Positions 32,700 through 45,641 of a stretch of 64,000 nucleotides of DNA are shown piece after piece. The stretch comes from Lycium barbarum. Its lineage: Eukaryota > Streptophyta > Magnoliopsida > Solanales > Solanaceae. Where the stretch lies: NCBI RefSeq assembly GCF_019175385.1, contig NC_083340.1:18240336-18304335 (forward strand), in the 5' to 3' direction. Positions within the stretch are counted from its first letter, which is position 1, and each line of letters opens with the position of its first letter. Position numbers and translations under genes: made by a program. A model generated the notes under the pieces. It did not search any database and had not been told where the DNA came from. It saw only the letters and a list, made by a program, of their open reading frames with translations.

Positions 32700-33829
32700 T
32701 TGTTGTTCATTTTTAACTCATTATAAATGTTATTCCTTCCACAGAGTTTCAGCAAATTCAGATTAGCTACTGCCAAAGAGGCTAGGAACGAGCATCCACT
32801 TTATCTAAAGAAAATCTTTTCCTTTATCTCTTTCTTATCAGCGGATTCAGAGTGATTAGGTGAAGCCCAGCACTTAAAAATTTCAACATTTAAGAAATTT
32901 CAGCACTGAAAAGAGTCCAGCACTTGAAAATCTTCATCTTTTGGCTATTCATCTTCACTCTTTAATTCACTCTAAATTCTACAGAGCAGTTGAGAGATTT
33001 TACAATCTATTTGAGTGCAACTTAAAGTGAATATCAGCTCTAAAGACACATTCCATGGTGCACATTGAACTAACGCTTGAATCAAGCAGAAATGGTGTTG
33101 TGTCGACGGTTGCTACTGATTTGTTCAATAGTTTTTGTTTCTGGAATCATCACCGGTCCTCGAGGATGTGTAAGCGCAATCGTTGTTCCTGAATTTACTC
33201 TTAAAATTCATAAGGAAGAGAGATATGACTTGTGAGAGTAAATGGTAGAAAAAAAATATCCAGAGAAGGAAATTGTTTTTGAGATTCATGATTGGAAAAA
33301 TATGGCTCTGGTTTAATTGGGTTTTTTCTTTAAAATAGCACAAGGATAGGCTAAAAGCTTCCTATTTCACCTTGATAGTGTTTAGCCGAAAATTAATGTA
33401 CAACATTTTTTTCCACGTGTTCTATATTAATTAACTCTTTTCTCAGTTCGATTGGATGGTGGAGAGGTTGTTTCAGATAGACCCTCAGCTCACCTATTCA
33501 ATTTAAGCAAAGGGCAAGAATTTGTAATTTCCTTTGTTTCACTGTTGATGTTTTTGGTTATGTTTGCAGAAAATTTTGATGAGTGAAGAACAACTTGAGA
33601 ATTGTCTATTTTGTTGTATTTTACTATAATTTTAAAAGCTTTTTCAGAAGTATTCTCTATATATTATGTTACACTACTTTTAAGTTTACTTAAAAAAGAG
33701 ATTTGATTAGCGTAGAGTTTAAGACATGATTTTTATATATGAAAATTAGTTCAAGCATTTGTCATGTTTCTTCTATCTCTATATCGACTAATTTATAAAA
33801 TGATCATTTAATAAATTCATTGATTTTCT
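32700..33829. other. No gene seen
   Basis: AT-rich sequence with short open frames and no recognisable product. AAAGGTGTCATC/AAAGGTGTTGTT near 32650-32700 is a small duplication. GAGAGGTTGTTTCAGATAGACCCTC at about 33462-33487 matches the tail of TS/RTE-type retroposons and is probably a fragment of one. Confidence 0.5.
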
Positions 33830-34210
33830 TTTTATGACGGCGTGAAGCAACAATAACAACAACATACCCAGTGAAATCCCATAGTGTGGGGTATGGGGAG
33901 GGTAAAATGTACGCGGACCTTACCTCCATCTCGGAAGATAGAGAGGTTGTTTCCGGAAGATCCTTGGCTCAAGAGAAGACATGATGAGAAAAGGTCAGAT
34001 AAGCAGCAACAGTTCAAAGCAATACGAAAATGAAACTAACGAAAGCGAAAAAGCCATGATAAAGCAGTATGAGAAAACAGAAAAAGTACCTACCACAGAT
34101 AAATACGATAATTGTGGTACGGACCAACATATATTTGCACGAATCAAAGGACAAGAAAATAAAGATCAAAACCGTGACTACTAGTATGACGGGATACGTG
34201 GGACTACCTA

Positions 34211-34454
34211 CTAGCCTTCTACCCTAATCTGAATCCTCCATAGCCTCCTATCTAAGGTCATGTCCTCGGTAAGCTGGAACTGCACCATGTCCTGTCTAAG
34301 CACCTCTCCCCAATACTTCTTCGGCCTACCTCTACCTCTTCTGAAACCGTCCATAGCCAACCTTTCACACCTCCGCACTGGTGCATCTGTGTCTCTCCTC
34401 CTCACATGCCCAAACCATCTCAGTCGCGTTTCCCGCATCTTGTCCTCCATTGAT
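34211..34454 (-). pseudogene. LINE reverse transcriptase, C-terminal piece
   Basis: Continues the RT from the other side of the LTR insertion: [54 protein letters not shown], ending [10 protein letters not shown]. The 33860-33990 non-coding tail carries the TS-like 3' sequence. It shares over 80 residues with the LINE fragment at 54186-55004. Confidence 0.9.
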
Positions 34455-34459
34455 GCCAC

Positions 34460-37400
34460 TGTTATACCTATTTTAACCAGAGTCAAAATAGTTTACAACA
34501 TCCCGGTAATTCTGAGGTTAATAAGAGTTAGGGAGTCCGCCACCTAATTATTTACGGTGAATTTAGACACCTAAAGTTCATTAAAGTTATTTTTAAAGTT
34601 AACTCCGTTTAAGGTCTACGAAACTTAAGATTCTAGGTAAGGGTTCAACTAATCTAGAGGGAAGGTATTAGGCATCCTCTAAGATCCATTAACAATGGTT
34701 AAACGACCGGACTTAGAATTGATTAATTAAGGCTAAAAATGTGGATGCAACCTTTTACAACATTTAAGAAAATAACTTGTAAGAATTATTAAAGTTATAG
34801 ATAGACATATAGTAATGCTATTTAAAATAGGACTTGTAAAAAATAATAATTTGTATAAAGGACTTTAGTTATAAATAATGGTGCAACGTTTTATAAATAT
34901 TTGTGAAAAAATAAGTTATATCCACTAACAAAGTAAAGAATCGTTATAAGATTGATATGAGTAAAATGTCAAGGTTTTATGACGAAATCGTCGGAAATCG
35001 AAAAGGATTTTGATATCTAAGAATATGATCCAAACCTTCGTCATTTAAGATGTTCTGAAATCAACATGATTTCTTTGAAAAGGGCGTTGTTGTTATTTAG
35101 CCTTTGGCATCTTTCTTGGAAATCATTTCGTTTAGCCAAAATATGTAGTCATGCTAAAATATTACAGATGCTATAAATAATTTTAACATAAAAAAGGGAA
35201 CGAAACCTATGGGAACAATTGTTAGCTCTCTTATAAATTAACTACCCATCATACTAGACTAACCCACTAATTTCTCTAGGGTTCATTCTAGCTAAGACAA
35301 AAACAAACAAGGTAAAGTACTAGTTGCACAATTCAAATTAAATGCACAAAATAAAATAGAGGAATCAAATAAATTAAATGGGCTCAGCCCATTTTAGGAC
35401 TGCTGTGATCGGGCTGCCATTGGGCTTCGGCCCAGTAGATCTTTTGTCATATATTGTCGCAAATTGGGCTGATGGGAATGACTCGAGGAGATTTCGTTGG
35501 GCTTTGCCCAACACCGAATGCGGGAGATGACGAGTCCTCGAACTCGTATGCGAAGGTCATGCATAAAATGAAAGAAAAATGATTAATATGTCATTCATAA
35601 ATAAGATTTGAATTGTTACGACCAATTCCCCTAATGAAAGAGATCAAGTGAACACACACCACAATTTATGAGCCAAAACATACACATGGACAGAATAGAC
35701 ATTATGATAAAGTCAAGACAAGATGGTACTTTAGTAGTTGGTTGATATTAATTCCTACTGAGAATACCGAAAGAGTTGAAGATGCTCTTGTTCACACTAA
35801 AACGAGGACAGTCAAGAACAACACACTTGTATCTATAATAACATGATAAGTGGGAATTATATCTTGACCAGCCTACTGTGAGATTGGAAAAGGCTGGATG
35901 GTCAGCCTAAGTTTGTCCTTTAATTCCAAATTACCACGACGCTGATCATACAATTTTCAGATAAAAAAAAGGGACATTGACGCCTGCTGCTGCCAAACAG
36001 CAACTATCGCCACATTTTTACTAAGCCAAGTTTCCAAAACGCCACAACGACAGGGGGCAGGACAGAGAGGGCATACTTTACAACTTTTTAGACTTAGAAA
36101 AGAAAAACTTTGAAAGAGAGAATGCTACTGATTTCCATTAACTTTCAGCACTTTTGATCAAGGAAAATTAGTAAAAATTTCCGCACTTCTAAAACCTAAA
36201 AAAAACCTAGTCCAAAGTTAATATCTCAAATAAAAATCAGAATTCCAACCTTAAAGTAAACAATCCCAACACAGGGGTTAAACAAAGATTTACAGTTTAC
36301 GAAGAAGAAAGCTATTAAGTGGTTAAAATAGATATAGAACACAAAGCTCACTCTATAACTGAACAAAGAATAAAACCAGTAGCAAACCAAACTAAAAAAA
36401 GTAACACAAAGCTAAGTTCATGTAGTTAAAACAGATATAGAACGAACTCTGGAAAACATGCAGCAAGCAAACAAACCAAACTTGATCAAAGTACGTGAAA
36501 GGAGACTATTGTCTATTCTAAGTTCGAAATCGCACTCGTAATCTCAATTCTGCAAATCTTAACTGAAACAGATCCGAATGACTTTAATGAACAACAACAC
36601 AGTGGTATGTTGACTCCTCAACGAATTAGAGCTAGATTTTTAGAGCCACTTGCTAAAGATTTGCAGCCGCGAGGTTGAGTTGAAGCTAAGCCCATTCCTT
36701 TACTCGTTTAACATGTAGGCCTTATGTGTTACTACCTGTTTTAATCATACACACAATATACCTAAGATATACACACCACGATGTGTATATCAGATGTATA
36801 TCGCATGTATACCTTCTTCTTACCTTGATAACCCACTGTATATCCTATGTATATTAGGCTTTAAATAGGTTCTAAGTCCTGGAAATTCAGTCTTAAGCAT
36901 CCGAACTACAGTAGACATCTTTCAAATTCATTTAGCAATTAATATCCTATCCTAACAGCTCCCAAACATCAAACAAATAACAGGACAACAAAGAAACTAC
37001 ATAACTATTGCAAAAAATAGCAAAAATAAGCTAGAATTTTAACTAAAGCAGAAACTAAAGACCAAAAGCAATAAGTGTATCGAGTTTTACCTTTTTTGTG
37101 TGCAGTGAACTAGGACGTCGAGGTCTCGGATTTATGCTCGACCACGAACGAACCCCAACCCGATTAAAATAACTAAAGTTTCAAACTGAAAAATGAAAGT
37201 AGAGTAATATGTTGGTTGTTCTTTTCTTTTTAGAGTGAGGCTATGGCTGTTGAAAGAACTCCTCCTTTCGGCTATGGACTTAAGGCCATTTTATAGTAAA
37301 ATATGACTAGGGTTTTTTGTTTGAATTCGATATTCTTGGCTCCAAATAAAGTTCAAGGAGCCGTTTGAATTCAAATTCGAATCCCTAAAAGCTGCTTCCT

Positions 37401-38181
37401 TTTCAGAAATTACAGAAATGTTTTTGGCCATATATGTTGACCAAACCGTTGAAGAGGCGAGAGGGGAGCATTTGCACGGAAATGGGGTGTCAAAGTCTGT
37501 GATGTTGAAAGAGAGCATAGTAGTTGTCTGAAAGTGGAAGGGAAAGAGGAGAAGATGACAAGGTCTGGCTGTGTGTGTGAATTAAATTTAATCCGAAAAT
37601 GAGGGTAGCAAAATCTCATAATGGTGAAAGGGGATTTGGGGTTTTTTCTGGAAATGGAGGAGAGAGGAAGAGGCAGGAGAGAGAGCAGAGGGTGTGCGGC
37701 TGGTAGAAAGAGAGAGAAGAGAAAGAGGGAGCGGCGTGAAGGGTTTTAGGTTTTTATTTCAACTGATACAAAATGAACGGGCCGGTCGGGTAGTTTTAAG
37801 AGTGGGCTGGATCGGGCAATTTTAGGCGGGTAGTGGGATAATGGGCTGGTGTCGAATTGGGCTTTTAATTGGCTGAAAATTGTTGATCCTTCATTCTTTA
37901 TTTAATTATCCTTGGGCTTCTAATTCAATAACTAGTACAATATATACTATGTGCAATTAATATGTAGAAAATAAAAGACTTGATAAAGTATAATTAATTT
38001 AGCGAGCATAAGTCCGAAAATAAAATGACGACGAACCATTTTGAAATTTGTGATAAAGTAATGTTGATAGAAAAATAGTGAAAATTAATAATAGTGAAAA
38101 TAAAGTGTTTAGCTCGTCAATAAATTTAGAAGCCCGAGGAAATAAATTGGAATAAGGGATGGACAAAATTGGGTGTCAACA
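34460..38181 (-). mobile_element. 3.7-kb solo LTR (Ogre/Tat-like) inside the LINE
   Basis: On minus it begins TGTTGACACCCAATTTTGTC and ends ..GGTATAACA, i.e. TG..CA. The TSD GCCAC is exact at 34455-34459 and 38182-38186. No coding domain and no second LTR copy are seen within 3722 bp. Very long LTRs starting TGTTGACACCC are typical of the Ogre/Tat group, so a solo LTR is the simplest reading; a non-coding LARD-type element is the alternative. A purine-rich tract (37650-37735) and a TATAAAAT-like box on minus (about 37295) may belong to its promoter region. Confidence 0.75.
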
Positions 38182-38186
38182 GCCAC

Positions 38187-39472
38187 TCCCACCTTATCTC
38201 GGATATCTTCATTCCTAATCCTATCTCGCCTGGTGTGCCCACACATCCATCGCAACATTCTCATTTCCGCAACTTTCATTCTCTGGACGTGCGAGTTCTT
38301 GACTGCCCAGCACTCCGCCCTGTACAACAAAGTCGGTCTCACTACCACTTTGTAGAACTTTCCTTTAAGCTTTGGTGGCACCTTCTTATCACACAGCACT
38401 CCTGAAGCAAGCCTCCATTTCGTCCACCCTGCACCAATACGATGCGTGACATCATCGTCAATATCCCCATCTCCTTGTACAATAGACCCAAGATACTTAA
38501 AACTTCCTTTCTTTTGGATGGCCCGGGTATCCAGCCTCACTTCCACGCCAGCCTCATGTGTCTCGTCACTAAACTTGCACTCCATGTACTCTGTCTTGGT
38601 CCTACTCAACTTGAACCCTTTAGACTCCAGAGTTTGTCTCCAAACCTCCAGCTTAGCATTCACTCCGTTGCGGGTCTCATCAATCAGGACTATGTCATCC
38701 TCAAATAACATGCACCATGGCACCTTACCTTAAATTTGCCGCGTCAAATCATCCATCACCAAGGCAAATAAAAAAGGGCTAAGAGCTGATCCCTGATGCA
38801 ACCCCATCTCTACTGAGAAGTGTTCCGAGTCTCCTCCCACTGTTCTAACCCTGGTCTTGGCTCCCTCATACATGTCCTTGATCATCCTAATGAACGCCAC
38901 AGGTACACCTCTAACCTCCAAGCATCTCCATAAAACCTCTCTTGACACTTTATCGTAAGTCTTTTCTAGGTCGATGAAAACCATGTGTAAGTCTCTCTTC
39001 CTCTCCCTATACTGCTCCACCAGTCTCCTCACAAGATGAATGGCTTCTGTAGTCGAGCGCCCCGACATGAATCCGAACTGGTTCTCTGAAACGGACACGC
39101 CTCTCCTCCCCCTCATCTCCACCACCCTGTCCCACACTTTCATAGTGTGACTTAGCAGCTTGATACCTCTATAGTTGTTGCAACTTTGAATTTCGCCCTT
39201 GTTCTCATACAAAGGAACTATCGTACTCCAGCTCCATTCCTCGAGCATCTTCGTCGTCTTAAAAATGACATTAAACAACTCAGTCAGCCACTCCAAACCT
39301 TCCCTGCCTGCACTCTTCCAAAACTCCCCAGGAATCTCGTCAGGCCCGGTCGCTCTTCCTCTACGCATCCTACGAACAGCTCCCTTAACCCCCTCTACTT
39401 TTATACTCCTACAATACCCAAAATCGTGACGCCCCTCAGAGTACTCCAAATCTCCCAACACAATGTCTCTAC
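38187..39472 (-). pseudogene. LINE reverse transcriptase (RTE clade), 5' part
   Basis: Reads [63 protein letters not shown] and [18 protein letters not shown]. After one stop (TAA near 38731) it has [13 protein letters not shown], where the usual FADD active site reads FEDD. It then reads [40 protein letters not shown] and [20 protein letters not shown]. The frame enters the inserted LTR at 38181. Apart from the TAA it is largely open. Confidence 0.9.
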
Positions 39473-39511
39473 TTTTATGACGGCGTGAAGCGCAGAGAAA
39501 TGAACTAGTTC

Positions 39512-39990
39512 CATAATAATACAAACACATACACTGACAAACTCAAGGATTTTCCGGACAAAGCTTCAGGCTAGCCCAAGATCTAAAGTGTCACGGATAT
39601 CTCAGAAGAAACTGTTTGTACCAATCCTGACTGGAGGCCGCGCTATCCACCAAAACCAGATTGTTTCTATGAATTATTTCACAAAAGTAATCAGTATGTT
39701 TATTTTCTGGACTATTGGGTATGGATTATTTGCAAAATAATCACTTTTATACACTAACGCTGTTAACTTGGATTGGTATAATCTAGCTATTGTTCGGTAA
39801 AGTCATCCTCCTTAACCAATTATCAAATGACCACTAATTTATATAATCTGGGTCACTTTTACATAATCAAAACTTAGAAGCATAATTAATGGTCATCAGT
39901 CGTTTCTGACGATTTACTTTATTTGAGTGAAGTAGCTTTCTCTCCCAGCTTATGATTGAGTAGAACATGTCACTACATACTCATGAAACA
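39512..39990 (-). repeat. Duplicated intron fragment of the WAT1-like gene
   Basis: Matches 53765-54100, inside the large intron of the WAT1-related gene: CATAATAATACAAACACATA, CAAGGATTTTCCGGACAA, TTTGTACCAATCCTGACTGG and following sequence. Together with the last-exon fragment at 28690-28868 it shows that part or all of that gene was once duplicated here and later broken by insertions. Confidence 0.85.
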
Positions 39991-42348
39991 CCTAGAAAAC
40001 TTAGTGAATGTACAAAGACTCATGTCGCGGAAACTTAAAGCCCTTTCCTGTCCTTTTTTTTTTTAAACAGAATTTTAGATGTGAAACCAAGTCGGAACAA
40101 CCTGACTCCAGCATTAACATCACTGTCTAACATCGGAAAAAAGATTTCAATCAATAGAAAATATGAAATATGAAAAAATTAAAATACCAACCTGGTTGAT
40201 TCATAGTAGAAACCTTCCTTCAAATCATCATCGAAGCAGCAAAGCAGAATACAAGTTGTCTTCTTCTCCTCTAGGACACTTGTTTTCACGCCTATCTTTT
40301 TATCTGCTAAAGTTATGGTCTCCATGGTGCAAAAAATTGAGACTCAGACAAAATACTGAAAAACCTCCAGTTTTTAACTTATTACTATATAGTTTATATA
40401 TATAAAATCAGAAGAACTAAACAGATCAGGTCATCAATATGAAAAAAATCTGTCCTCAGGGTAATTTCATATGAAAACTATGTATGTAAGAGAAGGTTAT
40501 CGTTTTAGAGAACGTAAATTCTAGATGCAAAAGTAGCTAGCATATAACATCCTCAAGGCCATTTCAATATTAATTCTCATAAATTAAATTTATCAGAGAA
40601 CATCAACTAATGATGGAACCTCGCGTACCACATCTTAGTTTCACAGTGACCTTTTCCACAAAATGACGCTCACAACTTCTGTAGGAGCTATCTAAACATG
40701 AAGATGTGCATATATATTCGAATTTAGCGCCTAGCGACATAGAAAAGAATAAGCAATTTTCCACGAGAAAGCAGTAGTCTAAAACATCACTATTACCAAA
40801 TAAAGTATAGGTGTAGTAATTTTCTAATCGAAACACAAGATATGATTTATTTTATAGTTGTTATAATTATAATAGTGTAATAGATCGTGAAATCATCGTT
40901 AGAGACGAATTTCATCAACTTAAACAGTGAAAATCTGTTCTTCTTGAAGTTTGCCTACTGTATATCTTCTGTGGTGACAATTTTAAATGCAGCGAGCTCA
41001 AAAGTTTCACGTACCTACCAAAATAATTCTTAATGATATTTTTGCATATCATCAAGCACCTTAGATTTATAAGTATATGCAACTCTGTTGTTCAGTAGAA
41101 TCAATATTCCCTCAATTTAATTCAACTTCAAGTGCACAAATTTCACGAAAAGGAAAAATCAGATTTAAAATTCCTTGTAACAGCCATCTTGTTCCATGGT
41201 CACCAGATATAAGAAATTCCTTGCAACACCCATTTGATCTTCTTCTTCATAGATTATTTACATTTCATCATAATTATGAATTTTCTAATTTTAAGAAAGC
41301 AACACTACCAAATTATACAGTCCAAAGACTTACCAGGGCACCCCTAAAATCCTTTTCACTGCCAAAAAGAAAACTAAAAATTAATCCCTCCATCCCAATT
41401 TAAGCGTTTTATTTGACTAGACTTTTGAATATTGTGGTCCTAAATCGAACATGTATACTTGTCACGTAGAATGTTTAAATTGTCAACTTACTAGAACATT
41501 TTATTTGGGACAGACTAAAAAGAAAAATAACACACTTAAATTGGGACTGAGAGAGTAAAAAACCACCATTATTACAATTGTGTCGCTATGAAGTGGCTAG
41601 AAGTTTGTTAGGGATTTATTTGGTGCAAGTCAAGGTTTAGTTGGTGGATCCGGTTAAATGGGTTGGGAATTAATTAGATTTAGTTAATTATATGACTAAC
41701 CAATCAAAGGGTGTCACGTAATAAATGAAATGGGTCCATTAAAAATTAGGATATTTTAGGCCCCAAAGGTTAGCGTCAAGGGTATTTTAGGCCCTAAAGG
41801 TGGATGAGAGACATTTTTGCACCAAATCTAATAGTTCGAGGGTATTTTAAGCCCCTTTTCCGTTGTTGATATATCAAATTTGGACTTTTGTCTAGTCACA
41901 ATTATTTGTATATTTAATTTTCTGTATATTTAAGTTCTAGTCCCTCATGGAGGCTAGATAAGCGCGCGCATGTTAAGTAACCTCACTCACTCATATTTTA
42001 ATTTTCTATTTTAATGTTACGTTGGCTTGCAAATATATCTGTTGATCTTATATATAATGTAAGGTTGAAAATAAATATGAAAGGTAAAAATTACCAGAGA
42101 AAATGGGGAATTGAAAAAATTATGAGTGTCCTTTCTTTATATGGTCTAAGTGAGATTAAAAAACAGAAATAAAAAAAAATATTATCATAATTGAATTTTT
42201 CATATGTTCCAGGGCAAAATTGGCTCATTTTCCCTTGTTGTGGAGTAACCATTGATAGCTAGAAAGAGTATTTTTGAGCTATTGGATAGTTAGAGGGGCA
42301 ATTTTTAGCAAAAAAGGTAACGGTAAGGATATTTTTGAGCCATCAATG
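39991..42348. other. No gene seen
   Basis: AT-rich sequence. The short open frames do not resemble known proteins. At 41755-41860 a GGGTATTTTAGGCCC motif recurs three times. A Stowaway-type MITE lies at 41394-41555. Confidence 0.6.
41394..41555. mobile_element. Stowaway-like MITE
   Basis: 162 bp. The left end ATCCCTCCATCCCAATTTAA and the right end TTAAATTGGGACTGAGAGAG are inverted repeats, flanked by TA on both sides, the TSD of Tc1/mariner Stowaway MITEs. Non-coding. Confidence 0.8.
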
Positions 42349-42480
42349 TAACAACAACAACAATGACAACAACATACCAAATATAATTTCATAAGTGGGT
42401 CTGCGGGAGAGTAGAGTGTATGCATATCTTATCTTAACTTGGGAGGTAGAAAGGTTGTTTTTGATAGACCCTCGTGACCC
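42349..42480 (-). mobile_element. TS-SINE/RTE 3'-tail fragment
   Basis: Starts AACAACAACAATGACAACAA (a GTT-type tail on minus). It continues with GTGGGTCTGCGGGAGAGTAG and ends with GAGGTAGAAAGGTTGTTTTT. The same order of motifs is seen at the 3' ends of both LINEs here (33849-33980 and 54890-55004). Probably a SINE or a severely truncated LINE. Confidence 0.6.
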
Positions 42481-43224
42481 ATAAACATAACAGAGTATAA
42501 AGTTGACCCATTTTAAATAGTTAAGGGATATATTTGGCCCTTTCCCTTTTTTGTTTAAAAAAAATAAAAGGGAGGAGAAATTGTCAAAACATTAAGAGGT
42601 CGTTTGATAGTTGGATAAGAGGCAAGTTATTCATGTATTAATTTCTGTATTAACTTATACCACGTTTGGTAGTTAGTAAAGAAACACCTTATTCATGTAT
42701 TAATTTCTGCGTACTTATATAACATTTAGTAGCTAGTTGGTGTCACGACCCATCCGCTGAGTCGTGACGAGTGCCTGGCCACTACTGACCACCCATCCGC
42801 TGAGTCGTGACGAGTGCCTGGCCACTACTGACCAAACACCCCTACTCTCGTACCTGCACCTTACTGGATAAGAGGGTGGCCCATAAGACTCATAGCTGAA
42901 CCATGCTAACTCATATCGGATAACTTTAAGGACTATCAATCATTCATATATATATATATATATATATATACAGAAAATAACAGTGCAAGCCAACACGGCT
43001 GCTACATACTGTACAACAAAAGAGCAGAAGCCGACAAGGCTACATCAAGTCTAACTGTACTTAACAGTCTATAGGCCTCTACTGGAGCATCAACTGTAGA
43101 AAGGATGGGACAGGACCCCGCCGAACCCATACATGCATAAATTTCACAAAATGGCATACCAAAAATAAACTGCAACTCCGGATCAAGTGGAGCGCGCTGA
43201 CTGTAGCTGGAGGGAGGTCCTACT

Positions 43225-45406
43225 TGTAACATCCCGTAAATCCGAGATAGGTGTGAATGTATGAATCTAGTATAAAGGTGATATTTTAGCTATACGAATC
43301 CATTCGGGATGAACTCAGGTGATAAACAGTCGTTTTGAAGTTAAACCAAAAAGTGAAGTTCTTAAGGCCTTCTAAATTCGTCCAAGTCTGAGACTGTCTG
43401 TACTTGTGACCAGTTTTCGGGTGTTTTCGTTAGGAATTTGAGAAAACTAAAAACATGAAAGTTGTGGGCCTTTGAAATACCTTTCCCACCATATATTATG
43501 GAGCTCAAACAGAGTTGTTTACTATAATTTATGACCGTTTTACTGGACGCTGCGCAGTCTGCGCGAAGTGCCCTTTAGGTGCGCGATCGCGCACCAGATG
43601 CAGTGCTACTGCCTTCGCTGTGTGATCACCTGCGTGAAGTGGACCTCCAGATGCGTGACCGCGCACCGACCCCGACGTTTTAAGAGCCAAACTTCGTTAT
43701 ATTCATTCTCACTTCGTTTTAAACCAATTTTTCTGAGGTAACGAACCCTAAAGAAGTCTCTCAAGCTCTAAGGACAAAGCTCTTCTCTCCCAACCTTCAA
43801 GACACACCAAGGTAAGCCTATTCTAATCATTCCAAATCAATTTTAATATATATCCTTGTAATCTAAACAAGAAATCATCATTCCTAACCTAGGGTTTTCA
43901 AGAAACCCATCTCAAGGTTCAAGATTCAAGATTTTGGAAATCTTCTTCAAAGTTCAAGTCTTTAATTCAAGTTTTGAAGCATTACCAGGTATGTAGGGTT
44001 GCTATCTACGTATGGGAACATCATTGTTCTTCGCCACACCTCTTAATCCATAGAGTATGAATCCTTACGAAAACTAGGGTTTCTTCTATACCATGCTCAT
44101 GATAACCCTAGGTCCATGTCCATGATTATATTATGTATGAATTGCTATTAGTCTATCATTGTGTTCTTAATAACTCCATATGATTATTGAGAATCAGTCC
44201 GTAATCCATGAAAAACCCATACTTTGTATTCCATGGGTTCCTACATGCAAGTTATAAATTATCATGGTATTTTCAAGAAAACACTCTACATGCTTTACAC
44301 GTTTTCATGCAAGTATATCATGTAACTATATTGTTCAAACCCATGTTTTACAAGCTATTTGATATTAAATCATGTTTATGTTATATCATGTCAGAACATG
44401 CCAACAAGTTATTTCATGAAACCATGTTACAAGTTATTTCGTGAAATCATGATTACAAGTTATTTACAAGTTATTTCATGAAAATCATGGGCTTCTTAGC
44501 CAACTATATCATGTTCATGTTTTTGGGAGTTGCACAAGTTACCGAGAAGGATCATATAGCCTGAAACTACGTAGCCACCGTAGGACAAAGATCGCTCCGC
44601 CCAGTTAGGACGATTCCTTAATTTACACTGAATGGATCCATCAGGCACGTTATCACCTTATACCCTGGCAAGGTATGGGGGCTCTACTGGTCCGGCAAGG
44701 TACCAGACTCCACGTACCCACGTGGTGATATCATGTTGTCGGTTTATGAAATGCTCTCCCTACTTAAAATGTTTTTACTCATGTTATATCTATATGTATT
44801 CATATTCATGACCAGGTTTCAGTTTCAGATTCAACTCTTAGCATGTTATTTCATGTGCCATATTTATTCCATTCAGTTGCTTTACATACCAGTACATTCA
44901 ATGTGCTGACGTCCCCTTTTATTGCCCGGGGTCCTGCATTTCACGATGTAGGTAATGATTTACAGGACGACACATCTGCTCAGTAGGACAGCACTCGTAT
45001 CAGCTTATTGGTGAGCCCCATCTCATTCGGAGTTTAGTCAACTCTTGTTTTTACAATTAGTTATGCATCTAAGGTATGCTGGGGGCCTTGTCCCAGTAAG
45101 TATGTTTTCTAGTCAGACTCATGATAGAGGTTTCATAGACTAGACAGGTCAGTTATGTTATGTTAGACATTCGGAGTCATATAGCCATTTTGGCTCATTC
45201 ATGTTATTTCCGCACTCATGTTTAAACAAGTATTTTTATTAAGTATTATGACTTACTACGTTTTATAAAGGTTCATCATGCATTCACGTTATATTCCGCT
45301 CATGTTATGCCTCATGATGATTCAGCAAGCCATGTGGTTCGCTCGGTCACATCTAGTAAGGCACCGAGTGCGGTGTTTCGTCCAGGCCATGGTTCGGGGC
45401 GTGACA
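43225..45406 (+). mobile_element. Solo LTR B (chromovirus Tekay/Del type)
   Basis: 2182 bp, TGTAACATCCCGTAAATC...TTCGGGGCGTGACA, with the exact TSD CTACT at 43220-43224 and 45407-45411. The same family as solo LTR A: shared blocks include CATCATTCCTAACCTAGG, ATGGGTTCCTACATGCAAGT and ATCATGTTCATGTTTTTGGG. The U3 carries GTGCGCGATCGCGCAC palindromes where LTR A has ATACGGACCGTAT. Inserted inside solo LTR C. Confidence 0.9.
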
Positions 45407-45555
45407 CTACTGAGCTAGACCGTCTGTCTGTCTATCCGTACATGCGGGCATGAGCGCAGTCCCCCGAGCAATAGGGGAGTCAGTACGGATAATGTACCGA
45501 GTATGTAAGGCATATGAACAATACACCCCCTGTCCGATGTGTCTTATAGATATAT

Positions 45556-45601
45556 CAACATCGTAACATAGGCCACAACTTCATCCCCTGTCAACTGTGC
45601 C

Positions 45602-45641
<40 letters not shown>

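Larger units (their letters stand above)
33849..39472 (-). mobile_element. 5'-truncated RTE-type LINE, split by a solo LTR
   Basis: A LINE on minus whose 3' tail ends in a GTTGTT-type repeat (33849-33863 on +). The 19-bp TSD TTTTATGACGGCGTGAAGC is exact at 33830-33848 and 39473-39491, the long duplication expected of target-primed integration. It encodes only the RT part (39472-38187) and the C-terminal end (34459-34211); the endonuclease is missing. The 34460-38181 insertion interrupts it. Without that insertion the LINE is about 1.9 kb. Confidence 0.9.

Noticed and set aside
33125..33343. Possible small secreted or membrane protein (minus, 72 residues)
   Set aside because: Hydrophobic only because of AT-rich composition; no homology recognised and no promoter.
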